From Streptomyces sp. NBC_01716 (GTDB lineage Bacteria; Actinomycetota; Actinomycetes; Streptomycetales; Streptomycetaceae), in NCBI RefSeq assembly GCF_036248275.1, contig NZ_CP109181.1:5766001-5830000 (forward strand): a stretch of 64,000 nt of DNA, written 5' to 3'. Every line of letters starts with the position of its first letter. Positions within the stretch are counted from its first letter, which is position 1. The notes beneath the pieces were generated by a model that was not told where the DNA came from, did not search any database, and was given only the letters and a program-made list of their open reading frames with translations. A program made the position numbers and the translations under genes. Positions 40,032 through 48,851 of this stretch are shown one piece after another.

Positions 40032-40979
40032 TCATACCCAGCCCCGACGAGCCGCTTCCGCCCCCGCGCGGAAGCGGCTCGTCGTGCCTAGGGCGGTGAG
40101 CAGCTCGCCGACCCGACGGCTGTACGTACGGGGCGACATGCCCAGCCGCGCTGCCGCCGCCTCGTCGGTGAGCCCGCACAACATGGCATCGAGGACGGGC
40201 CGTAACCGCTGGGGGAGGACGCCCGGTTCGAGGTCCGCGTCGTGTCCGGTCTCCGCGTCGACAGGCGCCGGGCCCGTCACCGGGTCACGGAGCGCACCCT
40301 CCGGCGGGTCCGCCGCCACGTGAACATCCTCGCCGCTGTCCCACCAGTGCTGATGGATACGGACCAGGGCCCCGACGACGACGGGGTCCCGGATCAACAG
40401 GACCCCGTTGAAGTGGAGATCGAAGTCGAGGGGGACCGCGGCCGTCGTACGGTCCACGAGGACCATCTTGAACGGGATCGACTCCGTCTGCCGCGCGCCG
40501 CAGGCCAGGGCGCGCAGCGCGGGCGGCAGCACCGCCAGGCTGCGGCGCGGCACGATCCGGCGGACGGTGAGTGGAAGCGCGGGCAGGGGAGCGGTACCGC
40601 TGCCGGAGACCGCCGAGCTTTCGGAGCCGTCTTCTCCCTCGGAGCCCGCTCCGGAGCCGGCATCGGCGTGCGTCTCCGCTTGGGTCTCGTGCCGCGCCTG
40701 CGGGGCCGCCCGTTCCGCGGCAGCGCGTACGCACTCGGTGGCGAACTCCAGGAACGGCGACGGGAGGCACTTCCCCATCGAACTGCCCGGATCGTCGAAC
40801 GCCAGCAATTCCTGACGCGCGGAACGGACGAGCGCCGCCAGCGCGGCGGCCACCTGGTGGGTGCCGCGGACCGGCCGGCCCGCCGGTCGGAGAGCCTCCA
40901 CCGTGTCCCTCGCGTCCCCCCGCAGTGTGCTTCTCGTCGGCGCCGACCTGTCGAGTACCGAACCTGGAACATGTGCCAC
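40032..40979 (-). CDS. LuxR-like regulator with a TTA codon, terminator embedded in its 3' end
   Basis: A regulator of ~315 aa with a C-terminal LuxR-type HTH (LRPVLDAMLCGLTDEAAAAR then LGMSPRTYSRRVGELLTALG) and an N-terminal domain of unknown type (~1-230) split by a Ser/Gly/Glu-rich linker. The Leu in QRLRPV is encoded by TTA (40205-40203), in frame, implying bldA dependence. The GTG at 40979 was chosen for its upstream GGGGGTGG; the real start could differ. The last ~13 codons lie inside a 17-bp-arm terminator hairpin shared with the convergent permease gene. The HTH resembles the one at 6787. Confidence 0.75.
   Translation of the reverse strand: MAHVPGSVLDRSAPTRSTLRGDARDTVEALRPAGRPVRGTHQVAAALAALVRSARQELLAFDDPGSSMGKCLPSPFLEFATECVRAAAERAAPQARHETQAETHADAGSGAGSEGEDGSESSAVSGSGTAPLPALPLTVRRIVPRRSLAVLPPALRALACGARQTESIPFKMVLVDRTTAAVPLDFDLHFNGVLLIRDPVVVGALVRIHQHWWDSGEDVHVAADPPEGALRDPVTGPAPVDAETGHDADLEPGVLPQRLRPVLDAMLCGLTDEAAAARLGMSPRTYSRRVGELLTALGTTSRFRAGAEAARRGWV
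40045..40084. terminator. Perfect 17-bp-arm bidirectional terminator inside the regulator's coding end
   Basis: CGACGAGCCGCTTCCGC (40045-40061) pairs without mismatch with GCGGAAGCGGCTCGTCG (40068-40084), 6-base loop. It serves the permease gene on the + strand. On the minus strand it lies within the last codons of the LuxR-like gene, which ends at 40032. Confidence 0.8.
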
Positions 40980-41276
40980 GGCCGACCACCCCCGCCGTCC
41001 CCTTGGAGCCGTACGCCACTTAATGTACCCATGAGACTGCGCACCGTGACAAGGCCAGTTCAGAGAGTGGCGACTCCATGCCAACGTGGTCGATTCACGC
41101 ATCAACGGCGCGGGTCGGTATACGACTTCACGCGATGACGGCGGAGACGACCGGGCGGTGACCTGCGACTCCCCTGGCCCGTTGCCGCATCGAGATTCAT
41201 CCGCAACCTCCGGTGGCGGTCCGGCCGGCCCTCTCGGCCGTCACATCCACAAGTGCTGACGATTCCAGGGGGGACC

Positions 41277-42911
41277 GTGACGAAGCTCCGAACGAGGACG
41301 AAACTCCACACGCGGACGTATCGAGGAGCGCTGGTCGCGCTGCTGGCCGGCGGTCTGCTGCTCACCGGCTGCTCGGGCGACGACGGACAGAACACGAAGG
41401 CGATCGACGCGTCGGCCCGCGACGCACCCGGCACGGGAGCGGGCGCGGGGTCAGCGGCGGGCTCCGGTGCCGCCGGCCCGGCCGACGGGGTCGAACAGGG
41501 CGAGGGGCAGCGGGACGGAGAACAGAAACAGCGGGACGACCAACCGGAAGGGCGGTTCGCACCCGAGCCGGACTACCTGTCGACGTTCGCCCTCGACGTG
41601 GACACCGCCTCCTACGGATACGCGCTCCGCACCCTCGGCGAGGGACGGTTGCCGGACCCGGGCACCGTGCGGCCCGAGGAGTTCGTCAACAGCTTCCGCC
41701 AGGACTACGAGCGTCCCGAGGGCGACGGCTTCTCCGTCACGGTCGACGGCGCCGCCGCGCCGGGAGCGGACGACGACTGGTCCCTCATGCGCGTCGGGCT
41801 GGCCACCCGCCAGGCCGACCACAAGGGCGAACGCCCGCCTGCCGCACTGACGTTCGTCATCGACATCTCCGGCTCCATGGCCGAGCCCGGCCGCCTCGAC
41901 CTCGTCAAGGAATCACTCGGCATCCTTACGGACGAGCTGGGCGGCGACGACTCGATCGCTCTGGTGACCTTCAGCGACCAGGCCGAGACCCGGCTGCCGA
42001 TGACTCGTGTCGCCGACAGCCGCTCCCGGATCCACGACGTCATCGAGGAGCTGGAACCCGCCCAGTCGACCAACGTCGGGGCAGGCGTCGAGACCGGCTA
42101 CGACGAGGCCGTGGAGGGCCGCAGGAGCGGCGCGACCAACCGGGTCGTCCTGCTGTCGGACGCGCTGGCCAACACCGGCGAGACGCAGGCGGACGCGATC
42201 CTCGAACGCATCGAGGACGAGCGGACCGAGCACGGCATCACCCTCTTCGGCGTCGGGGTCGGCAGCGACTACGGCGACGCCCTGATGGAGCAGCTGGCCG
42301 ACAAGGGCGACGGACACACGACGTACATCTCCGACAGGGAACAGGCCAGGAAGGTCTTCGTCGACCAGCTCCCCATGAACGTCGAACTGCGCGCCAGGGA
42401 CGCCAAGGCGCAGGTCGCGTTCGACAGCGGCGCGGTCGAGCGCTTCCGGTTGATCGGCTACGAGAACAGGGCTGTCGCCGACGAGGACTTCCGGAACGAC
42501 CGGGTGGACGGCGGCGAGGTCGGTCCCGGGCACACGGTGACGGCGCTGTACGCGGTCAAGCTGCGGCCCGGCGCGAGCGGTGAGGTGGCCAAGGCGACGG
42601 TGCGCTGGCTGGACCCCGGGACCCGGGCACCGCGCGAGCGGTCGGGCTCGATCGGCGTGAGCGCGGTCGACGCCCGGCTCTGGGGTGACGCCGAGCCGCG
42701 GCTTCAGGTCACGGCCGTCGCCGCGTACTTCGCGGAGTCCCTTCGGGGAGAGTCCGCGGACGGAGACGCGATGTCCTACGAAGGTCTGCCCGGTGCACCC
42801 GGTCTCGGTGAACTGGAGAAGCGGGCGCGGACGTTGGCCGCCTCCACGGAGGACGGATCGGTGAAGGAGCTGGCGGAGGCGATCGGTCAGGCGAGCCGCG
42901 CGCGGGGCTGA
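41277..42911 (+). CDS. von Willebrand factor type A lipoprotein (YfbK-like)
   Basis: A 544-aa lipoprotein. The signal LVALLAGGLLLTGC gives a lipobox with Cys at about residue 29. A Gly/Ala/Gln-rich linker follows, then a DUF3520-type N-part (YLSTFALDVDTASYGYALR). The vWA domain has an intact MIDAS (FVIDISGSM, then a Thr in SLxxF-type VTFSD and later Asp in LLSDALANTG), and the C-terminal domain is typical of YfbK. The GTG at 41277 has AGGGGGG upstream. Extracytoplasmic metal-dependent adhesion or scaffolding is likely. Monocistronic, with a very strong terminator after it. Confidence 0.9.
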   Translation: MTKLRTRTKLHTRTYRGALVALLAGGLLLTGCSGDDGQNTKAIDASARDAPGTGAGAGSAAGSGAAGPADGVEQGEGQRDGEQKQRDDQPEGRFAPEPDYLSTFALDVDTASYGYALRTLGEGRLPDPGTVRPEEFVNSFRQDYERPEGDGFSVTVDGAAAPGADDDWSLMRVGLATRQADHKGERPPAALTFVIDISGSMAEPGRLDLVKESLGILTDELGGDDSIALVTFSDQAETRLPMTRVADSRSRIHDVIEELEPAQSTNVGAGVETGYDEAVEGRRSGATNRVVLLSDALANTGETQADAILERIEDERTEHGITLFGVGVGSDYGDALMEQLADKGDGHTTYISDREQARKVFVDQLPMNVELRARDAKAQVAFDSGAVERFRLIGYENRAVADEDFRNDRVDGGEVGPGHTVTALYAVKLRPGASGEVAKATVRWLDPGTRAPRERSGSIGVSAVDARLWGDAEPRLQVTAVAAYFAESLRGESADGDAMSYEGLPGAPGLGELEKRARTLAASTEDGSVKELAEAIGQASRARG

Positions 42912-42917
42912 ACGCGC

Positions 42918-42965
42918 GCTGTTCCCAGGGCCGGGCACCGCCGGAGGTCCGGCCCTGGGAACAGC
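42918..42965 (+). terminator. Perfect 17-bp-arm terminator after the vWA gene
   Basis: GCTGTTCCCAGGGCCGG (42918-42934) pairs without mismatch with CCGGCCCTGGGAACAGC (42949-42965), 14-base loop, starting 6 bases after the stop. Confidence 0.8.
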
Positions 42966-43083
42966 TGCGGGAGCGGCCCGGGGCCAGTCCCGGAGTGGCC
43001 CCCGCAGAAGTCGTGCGGCTGCGCGGTGAGACCTCCGCGGGATGCCCGCGAAAACGGTGCTGCGCCGCCCCTCGCGACGCGCC

Positions 43084-43569
43084 ATGATGTGCGGCATGGC
43101 CTCTGTCCTGCTCGCGCTCGCCGTCATCTTCACCGGTCTGTACGCCGGGATGATGCTCATCTTCCTCACCGGGATCATGCCCGCGTTGGCGCGGCTGACG
43201 GACGGGCAGTTCGTCGTGGCCATGCGCCGGCTCAACGAGGAGGTCCCGCGCGGGCTGTTCCTGCTCGTGTTCCTCGCCGAGGTGGCCTTCCCGATCGCGG
43301 CGCTCGCTGTTCCCGTCGACGACCGCTCGGACACCCATCTGTGGCTGCTGGTGGCCGGGTTGGTCTGCGTGGTCGTCAACCACCTCGTCACCATCGCCGG
43401 TAACATCCCGCTCAACAACGCCCTGGCGTCCTCCGAGTCGGCACCCGAGACCCACCCCGACTCCGCCGTGCGCGAGGCCTTCGAGAGCCGCTGGAACCGC
43501 TTCCACGCCGTCCGCACCCTCTTCGCCGTCGCGGGGTTCGCGCTGATCGTCAGCGCCTCGCTGTCGTGA
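43084..43569 (+). CDS. DUF1772 (anthrone-oxygenase-like) membrane protein
   Basis: About 161 aa with four TM helices (VLLALAVIFTGLYAGMMLIF; LFLLVFLAEVAFPIAALAV; LWLLVAGLVCVVVNHLVTI; a C-terminal helix). The motif VVNHLVTIAGNIPLNNAL with Asn-Pro-Asn and the W-x-R-F/H-x-x-R segment are DUF1772 signatures. Starts at 43042, 43087 and 43096 are also possible; no site has a strong Shine-Dalgarno. Its last 20 bases overlap the convergent methyltransferase gene. Function unknown outside the few relatives in polyketide pathways. Confidence 0.82.
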   Translation: MMCGMASVLLALAVIFTGLYAGMMLIFLTGIMPALARLTDGQFVVAMRRLNEEVPRGLFLLVFLAEVAFPIAALAVPVDDRSDTHLWLLVAGLVCVVVNHLVTIAGNIPLNNALASSESAPETHPDSAVREAFESRWNRFHAVRTLFAVAGFALIVSASLS

Positions 43570-44422
43570 CGGTGAACAGCCCCACCGACTCCCGCCGACT
43601 GGCGACTTCCGTGAACCCGGCCTGAGCGGCCCACTGTTCGGCCAGCTCCACGGGCCGGCACTTCATCTCCCACAGAACGCCCTCACGGTTCGGCAGTACG
43701 TTCGCGATGAACTCCAGCTGAGGGTGGTGGGTCTGGGTCGTGAAGACCAGCACGCCGCCCGGTGCGAGCAACTCTCGCAGCCGCGCCACCGACGCGGCGA
43801 TGACGGCGTCGTCCAGAAGCAGTTCGTAGAGACCCGAGACGACAATGACGTCGGGCGCGGGGGAGCCGGGGGCCGGGGCGAGGGCGTCTCCGTAGACGTA
43901 CGAGATCCCCGTCAGCCCTCGCTCGGCCGCCTGGCGCTCTCCCTGCGCGAGACCCGCGCGGTCCATGTCGCGGCACTCGACGTGCAGGGAGCCGGGCGCG
44001 TACTCGGCGAGCAGGTCCTGGACGTAGCGTCCGGGCCCGGACGCCACGTCCAGTACGCGCAGACCACCGTTCGCACCACCGTCGGCGCCACCGCGCCGCG
44101 CGATCTCCTTACGGAGGACGTCTTTCAGCAGCTCGCGGCGGGCCCGGATCGCGCGCCATCCGACGGCGTTCAGATATACGCGGTCGATGAGGTGTCCCAC
44201 GACGGGAAAGCCGCCGGCCTTGTTGACGTACACGTAGTCCAGCATCGATCCGCTGTCGAAGCCGTGCCGGAATCCGATGCGGATCCCGGCACTCGCCCGC
44301 CCGACGGTGCCGAGGAGTACGCGCATCGCCGCCCACCGCGCGCGGTTGAGCGGACCGGTCCGCTTGCGAGGGGTCAGGTTCGGGTGGCTTTGGGGTTCCT
44401 GGGTCGTGCTCGTCTTCGTCAT
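43550..44422 (-). CDS. Methyltransferase of the Methyltransf_20 type
   Basis: A 290-aa methyltransferase with a long N-terminal region (~1-110) including SGSMLDYVYVNKAGG and GHLIDRVYLNAVGWRAIR, then motif I LRVLDVASGPGRYVQDLL and a second part LLAPGGVLVFTTQTHHPQLEF. This order fits PF12147-like methyltransferases, sometimes found with lipid or polyester genes. The ATG at 44422 was chosen over a TTG two codons earlier. It overlaps the 3' end of the DUF1772 gene by 20 bases tail to tail. Confidence 0.85.
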   Translation of the reverse strand: MTKTSTTQEPQSHPNLTPRKRTGPLNRARWAAMRVLLGTVGRASAGIRIGFRHGFDSGSMLDYVYVNKAGGFPVVGHLIDRVYLNAVGWRAIRARRELLKDVLRKEIARRGGADGGANGGLRVLDVASGPGRYVQDLLAEYAPGSLHVECRDMDRAGLAQGERQAAERGLTGISYVYGDALAPAPGSPAPDVIVVSGLYELLLDDAVIAASVARLRELLAPGGVLVFTTQTHHPQLEFIANVLPNREGVLWEMKCRPVELAEQWAAQAGFTEVASRRESVGLFTVTTARR

Positions 44423-44467
44423 GCGCAACAGCGTCGGCCCGGAGTGCGGGCCTCGGTATCCGCGCGG

Positions 44468-44989
44468 CTACTCGGGCGGCGCGTGAGTAGTTCTGCGTAC
44501 GCTCCACTCGAAACTGCCCCGGCACACCAGCACACCCGCCGAGTCGACGACCTCGGTGCGTGTGGTCACGCGGGCCCTGTCCGTCTCGCGGGCCAGGACG
44601 GGACGCAGCGCGCGCGACGCCTCGTCGTCCAGGCGGCATGTCGCCACGAGCCTGCCGCGCGCCGGCGCGAGGAACTCCAAGGAGGCCTGCGCGCCGAGCG
44701 GTACGACCCCCTGGAACGCGTCCTCGCTCTCCCCGGCGGCGATGATCGCGGCGAGTCCGGCCGCGTCGATCAGTGCGGCCAGCCCGCCCGAGTGCAGCGA
44801 GCCGATCACGTTCGTCAACTCGTGGGGCGTGGTCAGCGCGACCTCCGCCGCGCCGTCGGCCGCACGCAGCACCTCGATACCGGCCGTTCGATGGGCCGGT
44901 ACGGGCTCCAGAAGGGCGCGGGCCTGCTCGGTGACATCCACAACGAACCAGGCTGCCCGACGGGGGCCCGAGCGGGGCGACGGTGACAT
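44468..44989 (-). CDS. Hotdog-fold thioesterase (PaaI/DUF4442-like)
   Basis: A 173-aa single hotdog domain. The helix segment TNVIGSLHSGGLAALIDAAG carries the Asn/His-Gly pattern and Asp used by PaaI-type thioesterases. The following strands (VPLGAQASLEFLAPARGRLVATCRL) fit the fold. Probably hydrolyses an acyl-CoA; substrate unknown. It is divergent from the DUF89 gene across 104 bases. No clear Shine-Dalgarno precedes the ATG. Confidence 0.85.
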   Translation of the reverse strand: MSPSPRSGPRRAAWFVVDVTEQARALLEPVPAHRTAGIEVLRAADGAAEVALTTPHELTNVIGSLHSGGLAALIDAAGLAAIIAAGESEDAFQGVVPLGAQASLEFLAPARGRLVATCRLDDEASRALRPVLARETDRARVTTRTEVVDSAGVLVCRGSFEWSVRRTTHAPPE

Positions 44990-45093
44990 GACGAGCGGGC
45001 GAAATCATGGAGGGTACGGTGCGACGGTGGCCGCTCCTGTGACCGGCGGCGACAGCGAGGCGACACCGACCGGCTCCGGAGGACAGGGAAACC

Positions 45094-46374
45094 ATGCCCG
45101 AAGTGGATGACGCGCCCGTGATCGTGAGCAGCACGCCCGGTTCGTTCGCGCGGAGCGTGCTGGCCGAGCGCCACCCCGCCCTCATCCAGCAGGTACGGGA
45201 CGCCTTCCCGTGGTCCCCGGAGCGGCACCGTGCGCTCGACGCGCTGCTGCGCTCCTGTACGGAGGGCGTCATCGAACCGTTGGATCCCGGGGCGCACGAC
45301 CGTGAGCGGTGGGACGCGTGGGGCGGCGAGTACTTCGGCAGGTCGTGGTTCGACGTGCCGTTCCTCTGGTCCGAGAGCTACTTCTACCGCCGACTCCTCG
45401 AAGCGGTCGGCTACTTCGCGCCGGGGCCCTGGCACGGCACCGACCCGTTCGCGCCCTTCAAACGGGCGGAGTTGTGCGGCTCGCTCGTCGACGACGAACT
45501 CGCCGCTCTCGACGCGCTCGCCGAACGGCCGGTGGAGGAGCGGGCCGCCGCGTACCTCCAGGCCTCGCTCTGGGGCAACCGCGCGGACCTCGGCTTCGCG
45601 GTCGGTTCACCGGGCGCGGCGGCCACCGTCGGCGCGGCGGGCGCGGCGCGCGGTGAGGATCCCCGGCCCCTCGTGGCGGATGACAGCGAGGTGCTGTGGT
45701 CGCTGCTTCCTACGGAGGGGACGCCCGCCGAGGGGACGCCCGCCGAGAGGCCGGCCGGCGGTGGCTCGTCCGGCTCCGCACGGACCGTCCACGTCATCGC
45801 GGACAACTCCGGCCGCGAGCTGATCCCCGACCTCGTCCTCATAGACCATCTCCTGACCACCGGTCGCGCGGACGAGGTCGTCCTGCATGTCAAGCCGTAT
45901 CCGTACTACGTCTCCGACGCGACCATGGCCGACGTCGTCGACTGCGCGCGCCGTATCGCTCAGGCGTCCGGCAGCGCGGGCGAGGCGGGCAAGCGGCTCT
46001 GGACGGCGATGGGCGACGGGCGACTCGACGTACGAGCGCACGGTTTCTACTGCGCGCCGTTCCCGTACAGCGAGATGCCCGCCGATCTCCGGCGCGAGTT
46101 CGCGGGGGCCGCCTTGACGATCGTGAAGGGCGACCTCAACTACCGCCGCCTCGTGGGCGACCGGCTCTGGCCGCCGACCACGTCGTTCGCGGAGCGCACG
46201 GCCCACTTCCCGGGGCCGGTGGCGGCCCTGCGTACCCTGAAGTCCGATGTGATCGTCGGCCTCGACCCGCGCACGCCGGCACGACTCGAAGAAGCGGGCG
46301 CGAGCGGGGGCCCCTGGCGCACGAGCGGGACGCACGCGCTCGTTCAGGTCTCGCCGGGCAACGCGGGAACGTAG
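45094..46374 (+). CDS. Damage-control phosphatase, ARMT1/DUF89 family
   Basis: A 426-aa DUF89 metal-dependent phosphatase. Motif 1 VIADNSGRELIPDLVLIDHLL (Asp-Asn, cited in part) and motif 2 VKGDLNYRRLVGDRLWPPTT are both present and complete. The family removes harmful phosphorylated metabolites such as sugar phosphates. A ~35-residue Ala/Gly/Pro-rich insert (~195-235) separates the N-terminal helical part from the catalytic part. It is followed by an 8-bp tandem repeat and the DUF4032 gene, 88 bases on. Confidence 0.9.
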   Translation: MPEVDDAPVIVSSTPGSFARSVLAERHPALIQQVRDAFPWSPERHRALDALLRSCTEGVIEPLDPGAHDRERWDAWGGEYFGRSWFDVPFLWSESYFYRRLLEAVGYFAPGPWHGTDPFAPFKRAELCGSLVDDELAALDALAERPVEERAAAYLQASLWGNRADLGFAVGSPGAAATVGAAGAARGEDPRPLVADDSEVLWSLLPTEGTPAEGTPAERPAGGGSSGSARTVHVIADNSGRELIPDLVLIDHLLTTGRADEVVLHVKPYPYYVSDATMADVVDCARRIAQASGSAGEAGKRLWTAMGDGRLDVRAHGFYCAPFPYSEMPADLRREFAGAALTIVKGDLNYRRLVGDRLWPPTTSFAERTAHFPGPVAALRTLKSDVIVGLDPRTPARLEEAGASGGPWRTSGTHALVQVSPGNAGT

Positions 46375-46380
46375 GTAACC

Positions 46381-46436
46381 AGAAGCCCAGAAGCCCAGAA
46401 GCCCAGAAGCCCAGAAACTCAGAAACTCAGAAATTC
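46381..46436. repeat. Tandem repeat, seven copies of an 8-bp unit
   Basis: Four perfect copies of AGAAGCCC are followed by two of AGAAACTC and one of AGAAATTC. It sits between the DUF89 and DUF4032 genes, ending about 10 bases before the likely ribosome-binding site of the latter. The copy number is probably variable among strains. Confidence 0.9.
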
Positions 46437-46462
46437 AGGAACGGACCTCGGAGGCAGGCGGC

Positions 46463-47686
46463 ATGGCGCTCCAGATCAGCGCGACCAACCCGGAGCAGCC
46501 GGCCGTGCTCCTCGACCTGCCCTGGGGCATCCCGCTCGAAGAGTGGCCCGACGACTGCCTGGTGGCGCTGCCACGCGGCATCTCGCGCCACGTGGTGCGC
46601 TTCGCGGCAGCCGGGTCCGAGGTGCTGGCGGTCAAGGAGATCGCCGAGCGTCCCGCGGTGCGGGAGTTCGGGCTGCTCAGGGATCTGCACCGGCTGGGGA
46701 TACCGGCGGTCGACCCGGTCGCGGTGGTGACGGGGCGGGTCGACGCGGACGGCAGGCCGCTGGAGTCCGCGCTGATCACGCGGCACCTCAAGGGCTCGCT
46801 GCCGTACCGCTCGATGTTCGAGTCCACAATGCGCCCGAGCACGGTCAGGCGCCTGATGGACGCGCTCGCCGTCCTCCTTGTGAGGCTGCATCTGACCGGC
46901 TTCGCGTGGGGCGACTGTTCGCTGTCCAACGCGCTCTTCCGGCGCGACGCGGGCGCGTACGCCGCGTATCTGGTGGACGCCGAGACGGGCGAGATCCAGC
47001 CGACGCTCAGCGCCGGCCAGCGAGACTACGACATAGAGCTGGCGCGCGTGAACATCGCCGGGGAGCTGATGGACCTGGAGGCCGCGGGCTCGCTGCATCC
47101 GTCGGTCGACCCGGTGCCGTTCGGGGCGGCGATCGTACGGCGCTACGAGGACCTGTGGCACGAGCTGACTCGGGAGTCCGTCTACCCGGTCGACAAGCGC
47201 CACTACATCGACCGCCGGATACGTCGGCTCAACGAACTGGGCTTCGACGTCGCGGAGATGCAGATGGAACGGTCGCCGAAGGGCGACACCGTCACCTTCC
47301 TGCCGAAGGTGGTGGACGCGGGCCACCACCAGCGCCAACTGCTGCGGCTGACGGGCCTGGACGCGGAGGAGAACCAGTCGAGGCGCCTGCTCAACGACCT
47401 GGAGAGCTGGATGGCCGGCCAGGACGACTACGCGCCGGGCGACCCGCTGGGCGCCCGCCCCGAGGTCCTGGCGCACCGGTGGGTACGCGATGTGTTCCGG
47501 CCGACCGTACGGGCGGTCCCGCTGGAGCTGCGGCGCACGACGGACGCGGCGCAGATCTACCACGAGCTGCTGGAACACCGGTGGTACCTGTCGGAGAGCG
47601 CCGGGCACGACGTGGGGCTGGACACGACCATCGAGGACTACGTCGCCAACGTACTGCCGGGCGGGCCGGGCCGGCCGGTGGAGTGA
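46463..47686 (+). CDS. DUF4032 domain protein with kinase-like N-lobe
   Basis: A 407-aa protein. Residues ~15-190 look like a Kdo/WaaP- or RIO-like kinase: LAVKEIAERPAVREFGLLRDL contains the N-lobe Lys and Glu, LHLTGFAWGDCSLSNALF matches the catalytic loop with Asp and Asn, and YLVDAETGEI is the metal-binding segment. Residues ~215-390 form DUF4032. A widely conserved actinobacterial protein whose substrate is unknown. The ATG at 46463 has CTCGGAGGC upstream. Confidence 0.85.
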   Translation: MALQISATNPEQPAVLLDLPWGIPLEEWPDDCLVALPRGISRHVVRFAAAGSEVLAVKEIAERPAVREFGLLRDLHRLGIPAVDPVAVVTGRVDADGRPLESALITRHLKGSLPYRSMFESTMRPSTVRRLMDALAVLLVRLHLTGFAWGDCSLSNALFRRDAGAYAAYLVDAETGEIQPTLSAGQRDYDIELARVNIAGELMDLEAAGSLHPSVDPVPFGAAIVRRYEDLWHELTRESVYPVDKRHYIDRRIRRLNELGFDVAEMQMERSPKGDTVTFLPKVVDAGHHQRQLLRLTGLDAEENQSRRLLNDLESWMAGQDDYAPGDPLGARPEVLAHRWVRDVFRPTVRAVPLELRRTTDAAQIYHELLEHRWYLSESAGHDVGLDTTIEDYVANVLPGGPGRPVE

Positions 47687-47933
47687 GCGGCCCCGCCGCG
47701 ACGGGGGAAACGCGGCGGGACCTGGAGTGCGAATGCCCTGCGGTCCGCCGGTTACACCTGAGGATTCGTGTGGCGGGGGCCACTTGTCACCAGCTGTACT
47801 TCTTCGTGGGCTTCGACGGTGACAGCTCCGCGGCCGAGGGCCGTTGTCGTACCCCTGTGGCAAGGTGATTTCAGGTGCCGAACGACGGGCACCTCGCTAC
47901 TCGTTGACCCCTGGCCGCAAGAGGAGCACACCC

Positions 47934-48470
47934 ATGTCCGGACCCGGTCCCGACGCCGGCGGAGTCCTTGACTCCCTGACAGCGGTGGCAGCACTGCTGG
48001 CGCCCGACCAGCCCGCCGTCGCCGAGCAGACGCGTCGCGCGCACACCGACCCCGAGGGTTACGTGAGTACGTACGGGGACCGGCTGGACGACCGTGGCAT
48101 CGACGAGCCGTTCCCGGGTCTCCCGTGGACAGCCCTCGTGGACGCGCTCACCGAGCACAAGCTGCTCGCCGAGTTCGACTGGAAGGAGGACGCGGACGAG
48201 ATCCGGCGCGGGCTGGGCGAGCTGGTGTCGCGCCCGTCCGTCGATCCCTGGGTGCTCTTCGAGGACGGCGAGACGGACCTGCCGACCTACGACTTCCTTG
48301 AGGCGTGCGGCCGGCACTACCGCGAGGTCGGCGCGGCCCTCGTGGTGCTCGACATCGAGTCGGACTGCTACCCGGTGGCGTGCGTGCGCGCGAGGCGGGT
48401 CGACGAGCTGATATCGCTCGCCAAGGGCGCGGGCTTCGCCGTCTGGCCGCTGGGCGTCCCCAAGGCCTAG
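47934..48470 (+). CDS. DUF6630-like hypothetical protein; stop codon supplied by a MITE
   Basis: A 178-aa cytoplasmic protein. The end of the fold (VGAALVVLDIESDCYPVACVRARRVDELISLAKGAGFAVWPL) suggests a DUF6630/SMI1-like family; key residues are the Asp-Ser-Asp-x-Tyr patch. Function unknown. The ATG at 47934 has GAGGAG 7 bases upstream. The TAG stop is part of CTAG, the probable target-site duplication of the MITE that begins here. The original C-terminus may have been longer. Confidence 0.75.
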   Translation: MSGPGPDAGGVLDSLTAVAALLAPDQPAVAEQTRRAHTDPEGYVSTYGDRLDDRGIDEPFPGLPWTALVDALTEHKLLAEFDWKEDADEIRRGLGELVSRPSVDPWVLFEDGETDLPTYDFLEACGRHYREVGAALVVLDIESDCYPVACVRARRVDELISLAKGAGFAVWPLGVPKA

Positions 48471-48653
48471 GGCGTGTTTTAGAAGTAGCGTCGTCCGCCC
48501 ACTGGGCGGGGCCCACGGCGTCTGGTGCGTGCGATCGCAAGGCGGAGGATCATCCCCGTAGATGGACCGGACGTACTTGGATGACTCCGACAACGCAGCG
48601 AGCGCGCGTGCCAGGCGTCGTGGGCCAGACGGGACTTCTCAAACACGCCCTAG
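48467..48653. mobile_element. MITE, ~187 bp, with ~20-bp terminal inverted repeats and CTAG duplication
   Basis: The left end CCTAGGGCGTGTTTTAGAAG (48466-48485) and the right end CTTCTCAAACACGCCCTAGG (48635-48654) are inverted copies with one mismatch. CTAG flanks both ends as a likely target-site duplication. The inside has no transposase ORF and can fold extensively. Near-identical short elements are common in Streptomyces genomes (recalled, not searched). It separates the DUF6630-like gene from the gene at 48852. Confidence 0.85.
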
Positions 48654-48851
48654 GACCCCGCCCACCCGGCCCTGGGCCCCCCGTGGGCCCTTGAGCCCTG
48701 TCTCTGGGCCCGGGGCCCGGCCTAATGTGCGTGGTGCTCCACGTGTACGTGTTGTGACTTTGGCCAATTCGCTGACGCACAAAGAGCGTTCGGGAGATCG
48801 GGGATACGGGGATGTCGTGGAAGCGGAGTCTTTTACGGAAGGAGGTCGGCG

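Noticed and set aside
46381..46436. Possible CRISPR array
   Set aside because: The 8-bp units are contiguous with no spacers, so this is a simple tandem repeat.
48467..48653. Possible transfer or structural RNA because of its strong folding
   Set aside because: Terminal inverted repeats with flanking CTAG fit a MITE; there is no cloverleaf or CCA end.
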